Positions 1 through 6,545 of a DNA stretch of 8,057 nt are shown piece after piece. The notes beneath the pieces are model-generated. The model saw nothing but the letters and a program-made list of their open reading frames with translations. It was not told where the DNA came from and did no database searches. How positions within the stretch are numbered: the stretch's first letter is position 1; every line of letters starts with the position of its first letter. The position numbers and the translations under genes are program-made. This stretch comes from Balneolaceae bacterium (GTDB lineage: Bacteria; Bacteroidota; Rhodothermia; Balneolales; Balneolaceae): the NCBI GenBank assembly GCA_007126675.1, contig SLAU01000236.1, positions 1-8,057 of the forward strand, given 5' to 3'.

Positions 1-227
1 CTCATGTCAGATTCTGCAAACGGAATATCAAAATTACCGGAAGGGAAATAGTTGATAATTGTGGGATCGTTAACCCGGTCCAGGATTCCTTCCGTCCCTT
101 CATCCGGCGGATAGGGTGAAATTGCAGCACGGTATTCAATCATGCCCGCATTAATCACGGAGTACGTTGCATCGATAGTTTCGAGCGGAGTATTATTTGG
201 CAAATTATCGTCAAACACCCAATAATG
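1..227 (-). repeat. Second, incomplete copy of the 211-residue module
   Basis: This copy starts at residue 1014 with HYWVFDDNLPNNTPLE and matches the first copy at about 48 of the first 75 residues, including AAISPYPP and GILDRVNDPT, at an exact offset of 633 bp. It is cut by the window edge after about 75 residues, so the total number of copies is unknown. Confidence 0.85.
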
Positions 228-3200
228 GACAATATCATCAGCATCATCTTCCTCAAAATCGCCCGCAAAACCCGATAATGAAACATTGTTAAACCGAACA
301 TTGCCGCTTTCACTTGTCAGAATATCCTCATCACCTCCGAAACGGACTCGAATTTTAAAATCCTCGTTGTTCGCAGCCTCCTCAATATCTTCGAAGCGCA
401 CAGTCACTTCTTTGTATGCTTCAAACATGGTAAACTCTGATAGTTCAAGGCCTTGTGTCGTCCAGGAATTGTTTTCGTCTGTTGAATAATCAATCTTAAT
501 CAGCTCCTGCCCGCTTCCGGTGCGCACTGCTGCAAAGGTAAATTCAACGGATTCATAACCGGTTGTAGGCATGCTGAACACTAATGCACTTTCATTTCCA
601 TCTACAAGGGATGGATTCCTGGCGCGAATTCCTCTCATGCCCGATTCCTCAAACGGTATATCCCCAAAAGCCTCCGAAATGTAATTGATCTCAGTGGGAT
701 CATTCACACGGTCAAGAATTCCGGCTGTCCCTTCTGCCGGCGGATAAGGAGAAATTGCTGCTTCGTAAGTAAGAATTGCACCATCAACCGAGCTGAAAAC
801 CGGGCTGATAACTTCAAGAGGTGTATCATTAGGTAAATTATCGGTAAACACCCAATAGTGTATCACCTCTTTCTCTTCCACCTGGTCTGACTCTGTGAAA
901 TGAGCTGTATAGATGACATCCTGCTGCGGAAATACTTCAATCAATTCGTTTTGCGAATTCTGCCCCTCAGGAAAATCACCTGTAGTTTCCCAGTGCGAAA
1001 ATGTATAGCCCTCTTTACTTTGTGCCGTTAAAGTAACCGGCACATCAGAAAAATAAATTCCGCTCCATGGATATGGCTCTGAATCGACACCCGGGGTTGA
1101 TGAGATAATATCGGTTGTGTTTACAGTAACAAAACCCTGAGATTCGGATGAGACATCCACAACCACATCAATTTCCAGACCAACATTCAAATGATCCTTC
1201 ATATGCTGACGCAGATAGTCAGGACGGTCATTTGCGTAGGTATACATCCACTGAACACGGTTTTCCCAGGTGTTTCTGCTTCCGTGATTTTGCCAGCGGT
1301 GTATATGTTCATCAATCACCGGCTCAAGAGGTGCTTTTAAACTGTCAACAACGGCTGTCACCCATTCTGTTGAAAATGCGGTATTCAAATGATCGGAAAT
1401 TCTGTTTATGAAATTTGTATAAAAACCATCATTTTCGAGTAAATTTTTCAATAAAATATTTGGCCACTCAGCATTAGTTCTGGGATTTAACTCAGCGATT
1501 ACCCATTCAATCATATCAAAAGAAGCGTCTGTAGAAAATCCAAGTGATCTGTCTACATCGTATAGCAGCCATCTCCATCTGCCGTCAAGTCCTTTAGGAG
1601 CGTTAGGGTTATATTCATTTTTTGACCGCCAAAAGTCGATGTTATTGTGAGGCCAGTCGTCATTTCCATAGTAAATCTGGGCACTATAGTAATCGAGAAA
1701 ATTGTCGATGTCCATTAATGTCTTTAGATGTTCAAACATATTCTCATTTGAAAGATCGTTATTGATAACAAAACCGATCATGGAATCGTAGTGGTCTGAG
1801 CTGCCTTCTTTAGCAGTGTTTCTGGCTGTCAGCAAATCAATATTATCCGGATCCGCACCATATACACGCTCAAGATATCTGCGATCGTATCTTTCCCGCA
1901 CGTTATGAATTCCCCAATATTCTCCGTTTATAAATACAATTACCGGCCGGTATGCCTGGGTGTCTACATTAAAATGACGAATCAATGACTGGGCTGCAGC
2001 ATCCATAAACATGGTAAATCCAAAATCGTTACCCGAGCCTCTTAGTATGAATCTGTTAAAGCTGTCATCCTCCAGATCCTCAAACATTTTATAATTAAAA
2101 CGGCTGTCATCGTAAGCAGATCTTGCATAGAGTCGTAAACTTTTTAACGGATTACGACGTGTCCATCCGCCATGGATACGCAATCCGATTTCCTGAGACA
2201 ATCCTAAACTTCCGTCTTTTTCGAATAGTTTAATATTAGCCTGCCGTTCCCACTCAATTCCTCTCTGCTCATAATTTCCTGTACCGTGATCTCCTCCTAC
2301 ATGATTTACTCCGGGTACATAAATGCCAATTTCTTCATCAAACAGATTATCGGGTTCAGTTACAATTGAAACAACCGGTAATTGATATGCATCCGGGCCC
2401 TCATCAAAAATGAAATAGGTTTCTGTTTCAACATTTGAAATCGCCCCTTCTTTGATCGCTTTAACTCTGATGATGTTTCCTTTATTAAGATTCCCGGCAG
2501 GCTCCAGCCATCTGGTGATTCCTGTAGTAATATTATTTGCGGGAATCATGGATAACTCATTCGGATCTTCTGATCTGTCCGAAAAGCTGATAGCTTCGGT
2601 GTATAAGTTTGAGCCTGTGTTCGGTATAGTGCCATCCAGAGTATAATACAAGCTTACATCCGGATCAGGGTGTGATAATTCAAGAGTAATATTTTCGGAA
2701 TAAAATCCTGAACTATGTGAAAAAACCGGCGGTTCAAGAACTTCTGAAAACCCTTCTGTAAAATTTGTAAAACCCGGAGTTGGCTGTGGAAAAAAAATCC
2801 AATCGCCTGAACCGTCCGGCTGACGGCCAATCGAGTGATTACCCGGAATTTCAACGGGAGGTAAATCGTCAAGCATTAAGCCGTCCGGTTTTGTCAGGAG
2901 CACTTCTTCACCCTCAAAAGAGATTCCAAAGTTTGTATGTAATTCGCTGCCGGGTTCTGTTCTGTGTTTACCCGATGCCCAGATCAGCATAAATTCACCG
3001 GGAGACAAGGTGGTGTCCGGAAAAACCCATCGAAAAGGCCGATCATAATCGTCTGATAATCCAAAACCTTCAAGATTTATAGTTTCAGGTCCGCTGTTAT
3101 AAATCTCAATCCAATTTTCATAATCACCGTCTTCATCAGCAATCACATTCAGATTGGATGACATGATTTCATTCAAGTGCACATTTTGCGCACCCGACTG

Positions 3201-3266
3201 ACAGGGGAAGAGAATCAAATAAAAGCACGCTAAATATGAGAGGAATAGTAGCTTTAATAAATTCAT
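1..3266 (-). CDS. Secreted CotH kinase family protein with lamin-tail domain and 211-residue tandem modules (partial, C-terminus outside window)
   Basis: Reading the minus strand from ATG at 3266 gives one uninterrupted frame of 1088 codons that runs off the left edge. Residues 1-26 are a signal peptide (hydrophobic core LLFLSYLACFYLILF, likely cleavage after SGA). Residues about 28-165 match a lamin-tail domain (NEIMSSN, then ENWIEIYN). Residues about 178-290 resemble the chitobiase C-terminal beta-sandwich (YYTLDGTIP near 206-214). Residues about 294-695 are the CotH domain: LPVVSIVTEPDNLF, RIHGGWTRRNPLKSLRL near 362, NDDWPHNNIDFWR near 534 and LLYDVDRSLGF near 567. Known CotH members are atypical protein kinases; activity here is inferred. 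Residues about 703-793 look like an InlB B-repeat/bacterial-repeat domain (GYTFSHWE, YTAHFTE). From residue 803, 211-residue modules repeat in tandem. A T9SS sorting domain may follow outside the window. No Shine-Dalgarno sequence precedes the start. The family call is firm; the target is unknown. Confidence 0.9.
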   Translation of the reverse strand, partial: MNLLKLLFLSYLACFYLILFPCQSGAQNVHLNEIMSSNLNVIADEDGDYENWIEIYNSGPETINLEGFGLSDDYDRPFRWVFPDTTLSPGEFMLIWASGKHRTEPGSELHTNFGISFEGEEVLLTKPDGLMLDDLPPVEIPGNHSIGRQPDGSGDWIFFPQPTPGFTNFTEGFSEVLEPPVFSHSSGFYSENITLELSHPDPDVSLYYTLDGTIPNTGSNLYTEAISFSDRSEDPNELSMIPANNITTGITRWLEPAGNLNKGNIIRVKAIKEGAISNVETETYFIFDEGPDAYQLPVVSIVTEPDNLFDEEIGIYVPGVNHVGGDHGTGNYEQRGIEWERQANIKLFEKDGSLGLSQEIGLRIHGGWTRRNPLKSLRLYARSAYDDSRFNYKMFEDLEDDSFNRFILRGSGNDFGFTMFMDAAAQSLIRHFNVDTQAYRPVIVFINGEYWGIHNVRERYDRRYLERVYGADPDNIDLLTARNTAKEGSSDHYDSMIGFVINNDLSNENMFEHLKTLMDIDNFLDYYSAQIYYGNDDWPHNNIDFWRSKNEYNPNAPKGLDGRWRWLLYDVDRSLGFSTDASFDMIEWVIAELNPRTNAEWPNILLKNLLENDGFYTNFINRISDHLNTAFSTEWVTAVVDSLKAPLEPVIDEHIHRWQNHGSRNTWENRVQWMYTYANDRPDYLRQHMKDHLNVGLEIDVVVDVSSESQGFVTVNTTDIISSTPGVDSEPYPWSGIYFSDVPVTLTAQSKEGYTFSHWETTGDFPEGQNSQNELIEVFPQQDVIYTAHFTESDQVEEKEVIHYWVFTDNLPNDTPLEVISPVFSSVDGAILTYEAAISPYPPAEGTAGILDRVNDPTEINYISEAFGDIPFEESGMRGIRARNPSLVDGNESALVFSMPTTGYESVEFTFAAVRTGSGQELIKIDYSTDENNSWTTQGLELSEFTMFEAYKEVTVRFEDIEEAANNEDFKIRVRFGGDEDILTSESGNVRFNNVSLSGFAGDFEEDDADDIVHYWVFDDNLPNNTPLETIDATYSVINAGMIEYRAAISPYPPDEGTEGILDRVNDPTIINYFPSGNFDIPFAESDM
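228..860 (-). repeat. First copy of a 211-residue (633-bp) module in the CotH protein
   Basis: This unit encodes residues 803-1013. It starts at HYWVFTDNLPNDTPLE, continues through AAISPYPP and GILDRVNDPT, and ends in a beta-rich part (MPTTGYESVEFTFAAVRTG, KIDYSTDENNSW, FKIRVRFGG, NVRFNNVSLSG). The pattern resembles a secreted jelly-roll or carbohydrate-binding-like domain, but I do not recognise a named family. An acidic linker (FEEDDADD) precedes the next copy. Confidence 0.85.
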
Positions 3267-3580
3267 AGCTGATCTTTGATGATTTTGAATAAAGGCTGAT
3301 TGTAGATTTCTCTGATATCTGGGAGTTTTGCCTGTAATTTCTGCTGACCGCAACTTAATATTTTATGGTTTAAACAGGCAAATTTCTTCTTAAATGAAGA
3401 ATTTGATGTGCATTAACCTGATACAGATTTATCACACTAATTGGTTTAGATGAGAACAACGAGTATCCGGAACGGCAACCATTAATAATAGATTATGGAA
3501 AATGAATTACGATAAATATTCAGAACTTCAGGCATTATCAATTCGCAGTTATCAATTTTCTGCTGCAGGACGTAAACGGT
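3267..3580. other. Gene-free spacer upstream of the CotH gene
   Basis: This is AT-rich sequence with no open frame of useful length. It should hold the promoter and leader of the CotH gene on the minus strand, but I see no good match to the Bacteroidota TTTG/TAnnTTTG promoter and no clear T-tailed terminator for the upstream epimerase gene. A 9-bp direct repeat (TTATCAATT) occurs at 3535-3543 and 3549-3557, just downstream of the epimerase. Confidence 0.6.
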
Positions 3581-3584
3581 TTAC
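3572..3584. repeat. Perfect short palindrome over the epimerase stop codon
   Basis: GTAAAC and GTTTAC (6 bp each) flank a single base, and the right arm contains the epimerase stop codon (3581-3583). A loop of one base cannot fold as an RNA hairpin without opening the inner pairs, and there is no T-run, so this is not a convincing terminator. It may be chance. Confidence 0.4.
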
Positions 3585-4585
3585 AGCTGTTTGTATGTCT
3601 TAAACCATTCTACAAATTCACGGATGCCTTTATCCAGAGAAACCTGAGGTTTATAACCGGTCAATTTCCTGAGACCCTCCGTATCTGCCCATGTTCGGGG
3701 AACATCACCAGGCTGCATCGGCAGGAAGTTTTTTTCTGCTGTTAAACCAAGGTGTTTTTCAAGAATCTCAACAAATTCCATCAGATTTACAGGGCTGCCA
3801 TAACCTATATTAAACAGCTGGTGCGGATTATCTCCCTGCGGAGGTTTTGATATCAGCCTGTCGATACTTTCAACGATATCATCCACATAAGTGAAATCAC
3901 GCGACATATCTCCATTATTGTAGATATCAATCGGTTGGCCGGCTATCATTCGTTCCGCGAATTTGAAGTAGGCCATATCGGGCCTGCCCCATGGACCATA
4001 AACTGTAAAAAATCGTAAGCCGGTAGCAGGGATATCATAAAGATGGGAATAGGTGTATGCCATCAGTTCGTTGGCTTTTTTTGTAGCTGCATACAGGCTT
4101 ACCGGTTCATCAAGCTGCTGTGAGGTATTGAACGGCACTGAGCTGTTATCTCCGTAAACGGAACTTGATGATGCATATATCAGATGATCAATACTTTGGT
4201 TTCTGCAGCCCTCAATGATATTCAGGAAGCCTGAAATATTTGAATCGATGTAAGAGTGCGGATTCTCAAGACTGTACCGAACTCCGGCCTGTGCCCCAAG
4301 ATGGATCACTGCATCAAATGGATGCCGGTTAAAGATCATCTCCATTTTTAAGCGGTCATTCAGATCTGCATGATAGAAGAAATGATTGTCATATTTTTCA
4401 CTGTGTTCAATCTCATCTGAATTCGAATGGTTGATACCCAATTCTTCAAGACGATCTCTCTTTAATTGAACATCATAGTAATCATTCAGATTATCGAGCC
4501 CAATTATCTCATTTCCATTTTTTAAAAGATGCTTGGTAACATGATAGCCAATAAAACCTGCGCTTCCTGTAACTAAAATTTTCAC
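3581..4585 (-). CDS. NAD-dependent nucleotide-sugar epimerase, probably UDP-glucuronate 4-epimerase
   Basis: This 334-residue cytosolic enzyme of the extended SDR family probably interconverts UDP-glucuronate and UDP-galacturonate, giving a precursor for acidic surface polysaccharide or lipopolysaccharide. The Rossmann glycine motif GSAGFIG is at residues 7-13, and D31 in GLDNLNDYYD is placed to bind the NAD ribose. SSSSVYG is at 139-145 and the catalytic YxxxK is Y165-K169. RFFTVYGPWGRPDMA at 191-205 and RDFTYVDDI near 219-227 are typical of the UDP-glucuronate epimerase branch. The length is normal for the family. The start is GTG at 4585, giving the standard N-terminus MKILVTG. It lies 136 bp downstream of the guanylyltransferase gene in the same direction, so co-transcription is plausible. 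Related UDP-glucose 4-epimerases and dehydratases cannot be fully excluded. Confidence 0.85.
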   Translation of the reverse strand: MKILVTGSAGFIGYHVTKHLLKNGNEIIGLDNLNDYYDVQLKRDRLEELGINHSNSDEIEHSEKYDNHFFYHADLNDRLKMEMIFNRHPFDAVIHLGAQAGVRYSLENPHSYIDSNISGFLNIIEGCRNQSIDHLIYASSSSVYGDNSSVPFNTSQQLDEPVSLYAATKKANELMAYTYSHLYDIPATGLRFFTVYGPWGRPDMAYFKFAERMIAGQPIDIYNNGDMSRDFTYVDDIVESIDRLISKPPQGDNPHQLFNIGYGSPVNLMEFVEILEKHLGLTAEKNFLPMQPGDVPRTWADTEGLRKLTGYKPQVSLDKGIREFVEWFKTYKQL

Positions 4586-4643
4586 TGTTAGTTTTTGTTT
4601 TAACCGCGTTATTATTATTTGCCCATTTACAGATATTTGACCC

Positions 4644-4651
4644 GAAATATA
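4644..4651 (-). promoter_or_regulatory. Possible -7 promoter element upstream of the epimerase gene
   Basis: On the minus strand this reads TATATTTC, seven of eight positions of the Bacteroidota -7 consensus TAnnTTTG, about 59 bases before the GTG start. No clean TTTG lies at the expected -33 position, so the call is weak. The 136-bp gap (4586-4721) holds nothing else convincing; a small GCAG/CTGC dyad near 4677-4690 has no T-run. Confidence 0.2.
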
Positions 4652-4721
4652 ATCAACGGATAATCAATTAAATAACTGCAGAACTCTGCTCCTGAAGTTG
4701 ATTACGAGTGATCTGCTACCG

Positions 4722-5726
4722 CTAATCAACAAGCTCAGAATTAGATTGTTCGAGCCTTTCAAAAACTTTTTTCACTTCCTGCGATTGACTCTTATTGAGA
4801 ATTAAAAGTGCATCATCGGTATCTACAATGATACTGTTTTCGATTCCGAGCAATTCGATATGCCGTCCGTTTCCAAGAACAAGATTACTGCCGATGAACA
4901 TTGATTCTGTATTGTTATCCCTGAAATAATCGTATAGTGCTTCGAATGATCCAAGGTCTGACCATTCGAACGAGCTTTGCACTACTGCAATATTATCGGA
5001 GTTTTCCATTACTGCATAGTCGATACTTTCGGATGGTATTTCCATAGTTTCCGTTTCCGGCATGAACGCTTCGTCTTTTGCCAGATAAGCATTCCGGCTC
5101 TTTTCAAAAATCTGAGGCCGATATTTTTTTAATTCATCGAGAAAAACTCCCGCCTTAAAACAGAAAATTCCGCTGTTCCATAAAAAATTTCCTTTCTCTA
5201 AGAACTCTTCCGCAGTTTTTTTATCCGGCTTTTCTCTGAACGAGAGCACTCTTTCATCCTCAGCTTCGATATACCCATAACCGGTTTCGGGGCGTGATGG
5301 ATTGATTCCGAATGTCACCAGTTTTCCATCTTCTGCAAGTTCAAATGCACGCTTTACTGATTTTTGATACTCACTCTGATTTTCTATGATATGATCAGCC
5401 GGAGTAATCAGTAAAAGATCATCTTTATCAGCGGCAAATGCAGCAAATGCCACGGCTGCGGCTGTATTTCTTGGAGCTGCCTCGATAATCTGATCGTATT
5501 GGTCTATTTCAGATTTTTTCAGGCTCTCCTCAGAAAGTTTGTAGTTATCCTTATTCCCTACCACAATCAGTTTTTCGGTAAGCTCTGCATTTCTTTCTGC
5601 AGTAAGCTGAAATAGGTTTTTCTCTCCAAAGATATTCAAGTATTGTTTCGGCCTTGATTTTCTTGATAGCGGCCAAAGGCGACTCCCAACTCCGCCAGTC
5701 ATGATTACATGAATCTTTTTCTGCAT
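4722..5726 (-). CDS. manC: Mannose-1-phosphate guanylyltransferase
   Basis: This enzyme makes GDP-mannose from mannose 1-phosphate and GTP in the cytosol, feeding mannose, fucose or rhamnose-type sugars into glycans. The nucleotide-binding signature GGVGSRLWPLSRKSRPKQY is at residues 11-29. EAAPRNTAAA (82-91), TPADH (108-112), the FxEKP motif as FREKPD (163-168), WNSGIF (183-188) and FEWSDLGS (253-260) are all in the expected order. At 334 residues it is the single-domain form, without the C-terminal mannose-6-phosphate isomerase domain of bifunctional ManC/AlgA proteins (about 470 residues). The ATG start at 5726 gives a normal N-terminus just ahead of the signature. It is first in a same-strand pair with the epimerase, and an AT-rich leader with an inverted repeat lies upstream. 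The family is certain; the symbol follows general use. Confidence 0.93.
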   Translation of the reverse strand: MQKKIHVIMTGGVGSRLWPLSRKSRPKQYLNIFGEKNLFQLTAERNAELTEKLIVVGNKDNYKLSEESLKKSEIDQYDQIIEAAPRNTAAAVAFAAFAADKDDLLLITPADHIIENQSEYQKSVKRAFELAEDGKLVTFGINPSRPETGYGYIEAEDERVLSFREKPDKKTAEEFLEKGNFLWNSGIFCFKAGVFLDELKKYRPQIFEKSRNAYLAKDEAFMPETETMEIPSESIDYAVMENSDNIAVVQSSFEWSDLGSFEALYDYFRDNNTESMFIGSNLVLGNGRHIELLGIENSIIVDTDDALLILNKSQSQEVKKVFERLEQSNSELVD

Positions 5727-5780
5727 TTTTATAAACTGGTATAAATTTTAGTTCTGATATCTGTGTTTAATATACCTTTG

Positions 5781-5818
5781 CAGTATAAAGAATAAATTTT
5801 AAATGATTAATTATACTG
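5781..5818. promoter_or_regulatory. Operator-like inverted repeat upstream of the guanylyltransferase gene
   Basis: CAGTATAA (5781-5788) and TTATACTG (5811-5818) are perfect 8-bp inverted arms separated by 22 AT-rich bases, centred about 74 bases upstream of the ATG at 5726. On the minus strand a TATAAT hexamer (5810-5815) overlaps one arm, but no well-spaced -35 box is visible. On the plus strand TACCTTTG (5773-5780) fits the Bacteroidota -7 consensus and abuts the other arm. The site could bind a regulator, or be a chance product of AT-rich sequence. Confidence 0.3.
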
Positions 5819-5856
5819 TTTTAATGCAGTAAGGATTGTACAATTTTAAAAAAGAC

Positions 5857-5895
5857 CTGGCAGCGTGGTACGCCGGATGGCGTACCTCCTGCCAG
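5857..5895. repeat. Long GC-rich hairpin with CTGGCAG/CTGCCAG arms
   Basis: The outer arms CTGGCAG and CTGCCAG (7 bp) enclose a small asymmetric internal loop (CGT against TC). Inside are the inner arms GGTACGCC and GGCGTACC (8 bp) with a GGAT loop. There is no T-run on either side, so it is not a standard terminator. The outer arms recur in the hairpins at 6126-6162 and 6452-6488. A weaker dyad (TGAGG/CCTCA, 5906-5921) follows. Confidence 0.8.
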
Positions 5896-6059
5896 CATCG
5901 GGAATTGAGGAGATGCCCTCAGTTATTGAAGGGTTTACGTGGCAGACAGAGTCTTTCCTGGTGAGGAGCTAATATCTAACCCTTGCACTGCCCCTCGATT
6001 CAGTTGTTTGCTTCTGTAAATTTCGGAGCCTCGGGGTTTATTCTAATCTGCCTTTTTTG

Positions 6060-6079
6060 CCCCGCGATGAATCGCGGGG
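6060..6079. repeat. Perfect 9-bp palindrome CCCCGCGAT/ATCGCGGGG
   Basis: Two perfect 9-bp arms are separated by GA. On the plus strand a T6 run lies before, not after, the hairpin; read on the minus strand the run is A6. Neither orientation is therefore a classical intrinsic terminator. The style is that of short dispersed intergenic repeats, but copy number cannot be judged from one window. Confidence 0.8.
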
Positions 6080-6125
6080 TAATTGATAGAGGAACCTTTT
6101 GCGAAGTAGACTGAGCCTTGATCCC

Positions 6126-6168
6126 GCAACGCTTGCAGGTCCTCCGGACGCTGCCAGGTTGCTTTTTT
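6126..6168 (+). terminator. Terminator-like hairpin with T6 tail (copy A of a repeated element)
   Basis: GCAAC, CTTGCAG and GTCC pair with GGAC, CTGCCAG and GTTGC around a TCC loop, with single unpaired G residues at 6131 and 6150 and one mismatch. Six T (6163-6168) follow directly, so on the plus strand this has the form of an intrinsic terminator. No plus-strand gene lies upstream in the window, so it either ends an unrecognised transcript or is a repeat that happens to look like a terminator. The block 6123-6171 recurs at 6450-6499. Confidence 0.45.
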
Positions 6169-6222
6169 GCCACACTGCTTAAGCGGAAGCTTGATTCACC
6201 TCTCCTAATTCTTGGAACCTTC

Positions 6223-6266
6223 GGCATAGGAAAAACGCCGTATGCCTTCCCAAAGGGACAGGAAGG
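6223..6266. repeat. Two overlapping short inverted repeats
   Basis: GGCATA (6223-6228) pairs with TATGCC (6241-6246), and CCTTCC (6245-6250) pairs with GGAAGG (6261-6266). They share two bases, so both hairpins could not form fully at once. They sit directly before the nested inverted repeat at 6264-6370. No function is apparent. Confidence 0.5.
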
Positions 6267-6370
6267 ATGACGTTTAGTCTGTAAATTCAGAAGGGCGGCG
6301 CTTTAAATTTAGTGATATGAATAGCAATGAACCGCGCCGCCCATGTTCAATTCTCTCACAAAGTCATCCT
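6264..6370. repeat. Nested inverted repeat, MITE-like (about 107 bp)
   Basis: AGGATGAC (6264-6271) pairs with GTCATCCT (6363-6370), and inside them GGGCGGCGC (6293-6301) pairs with GCGCCGCCC (6334-6342). The spacers between outer and inner arms are 21 and 20 bases and share TTT and AATT at similar positions, so each arm looks like a decayed inverted repeat of about 38 bp around a 32-bp centre. That is the shape of a miniature inverted-repeat element. No clear target-site duplication was found and no transposase is present. Confidence 0.45.
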
Positions 6371-6412
6371 GAGGAATTAGCCGTTCTTTTACGGCGAATG
6401 ACGAAGGATCCA
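6363..6412. repeat. Imperfect palindrome starting GTCATCCTGAGGAATTAG
   Basis: GTCAT (6363-6367) pairs with ATGAC (6398-6402), and GCCGT (6380-6384) pairs with ACGGC (6391-6395) around a TCTTTT loop; the left side has a bulge. On the plus strand one frame reads SHPEELAVLLRRMTKDPS. From general knowledge, that kind of peptide recurs as a false ORF from dispersed intergenic repeats in bacterial genomes. It shares its left end with the MITE-like element. Confidence 0.5.
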
Positions 6413-6449
6413 TCGATTCTCCTTATAACTGTTTCACGGTTTCTCTGCC

Positions 6450-6499
6450 CCGCAACTCTGGCAGGACCTCCGGACACTACCAGGTTGCTGATTTTGCGC
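6450..6499. repeat. Copy B of the hairpin element at 6123-6171
   Basis: This block matches 6123-6171 over about 45 bases, with CGCAAC, GCAGG, CCTCCGGAC and CCAGGTTGC all shared and 326 bp between copies. The fold at 6452-6488 is kept (GCAAC, CTGGCAG, TCC loop, CTACCAG, GTTGC), but with mismatches, and the T6 tail has become TGATTTTG. It looks like a decayed copy. Confidence 0.8.
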
Positions 6500-6507
6500 C
6501 ATCAACA

Positions 6508-6545
6508 CCCTGAGCCTTGCACCTTGAACCCTGTGCCTTGAACCC
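6508..6545. repeat. Short degenerate tandem repeat (CCTTG-rich)
   Basis: CCCTGAGCCTTG (6508-6519) recurs as CCCTGTGCCTTG (6529-6540) at a 21-bp offset, and CCTTGAACCC occurs at 6522-6531 and 6536-6545. The 10-mer CTGAGCCTTG also occurs at 6111-6120, just before copy A of the hairpin element. So both hairpin copies lie near this sequence, though on opposite sides of it. Confidence 0.6.

Noticed and set aside
2654..2872. Small frames on both strands inside 286-2992
   Set aside because: All lie within the continuous CotH frame and show no domain of their own; they are shadows.
3200..3266. Lipoprotein signal (Cys22) at the start of the CotH protein
   Set aside because: The residues before Cys22 (LFP) do not fit a lipobox, while SGA before Gln27 fits a signal peptidase I site.
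4677..4690. Terminator between the guanylyltransferase and epimerase genes
   Set aside because: The GCAG/CTGC stem is only four to five pairs and lacks a T-run, so read-through into the epimerase gene is more likely.
5896..6060. Riboswitch or tRNA between the hairpins
   Set aside because: Only weak 5-bp stems could be paired; no cloverleaf, no conserved aptamer motif and no suitable downstream gene on that strand.
6000..6227. 75-codon minus-strand frame between the amylase and guanylyltransferase genes
   Set aside because: It runs through the perfect palindrome and hairpin copy A, gives a basic low-complexity peptide with no domain or signal, and has no credible translation start context.
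6317..6541. 74-codon plus-strand frame containing SHPEELAVLLRRMTKDPS
   Set aside because: It translates palindromic and tandem-repeat sequence; the peptide type is a familiar artefact of dispersed intergenic repeats, and the end of the frame is just the CCTTGAACCC repeat.
5857..6545. CRISPR array or retron non-coding RNA
   Set aside because: The repeats are few, unequally spaced and structurally different, and no Cas or reverse transcriptase gene is in the window.
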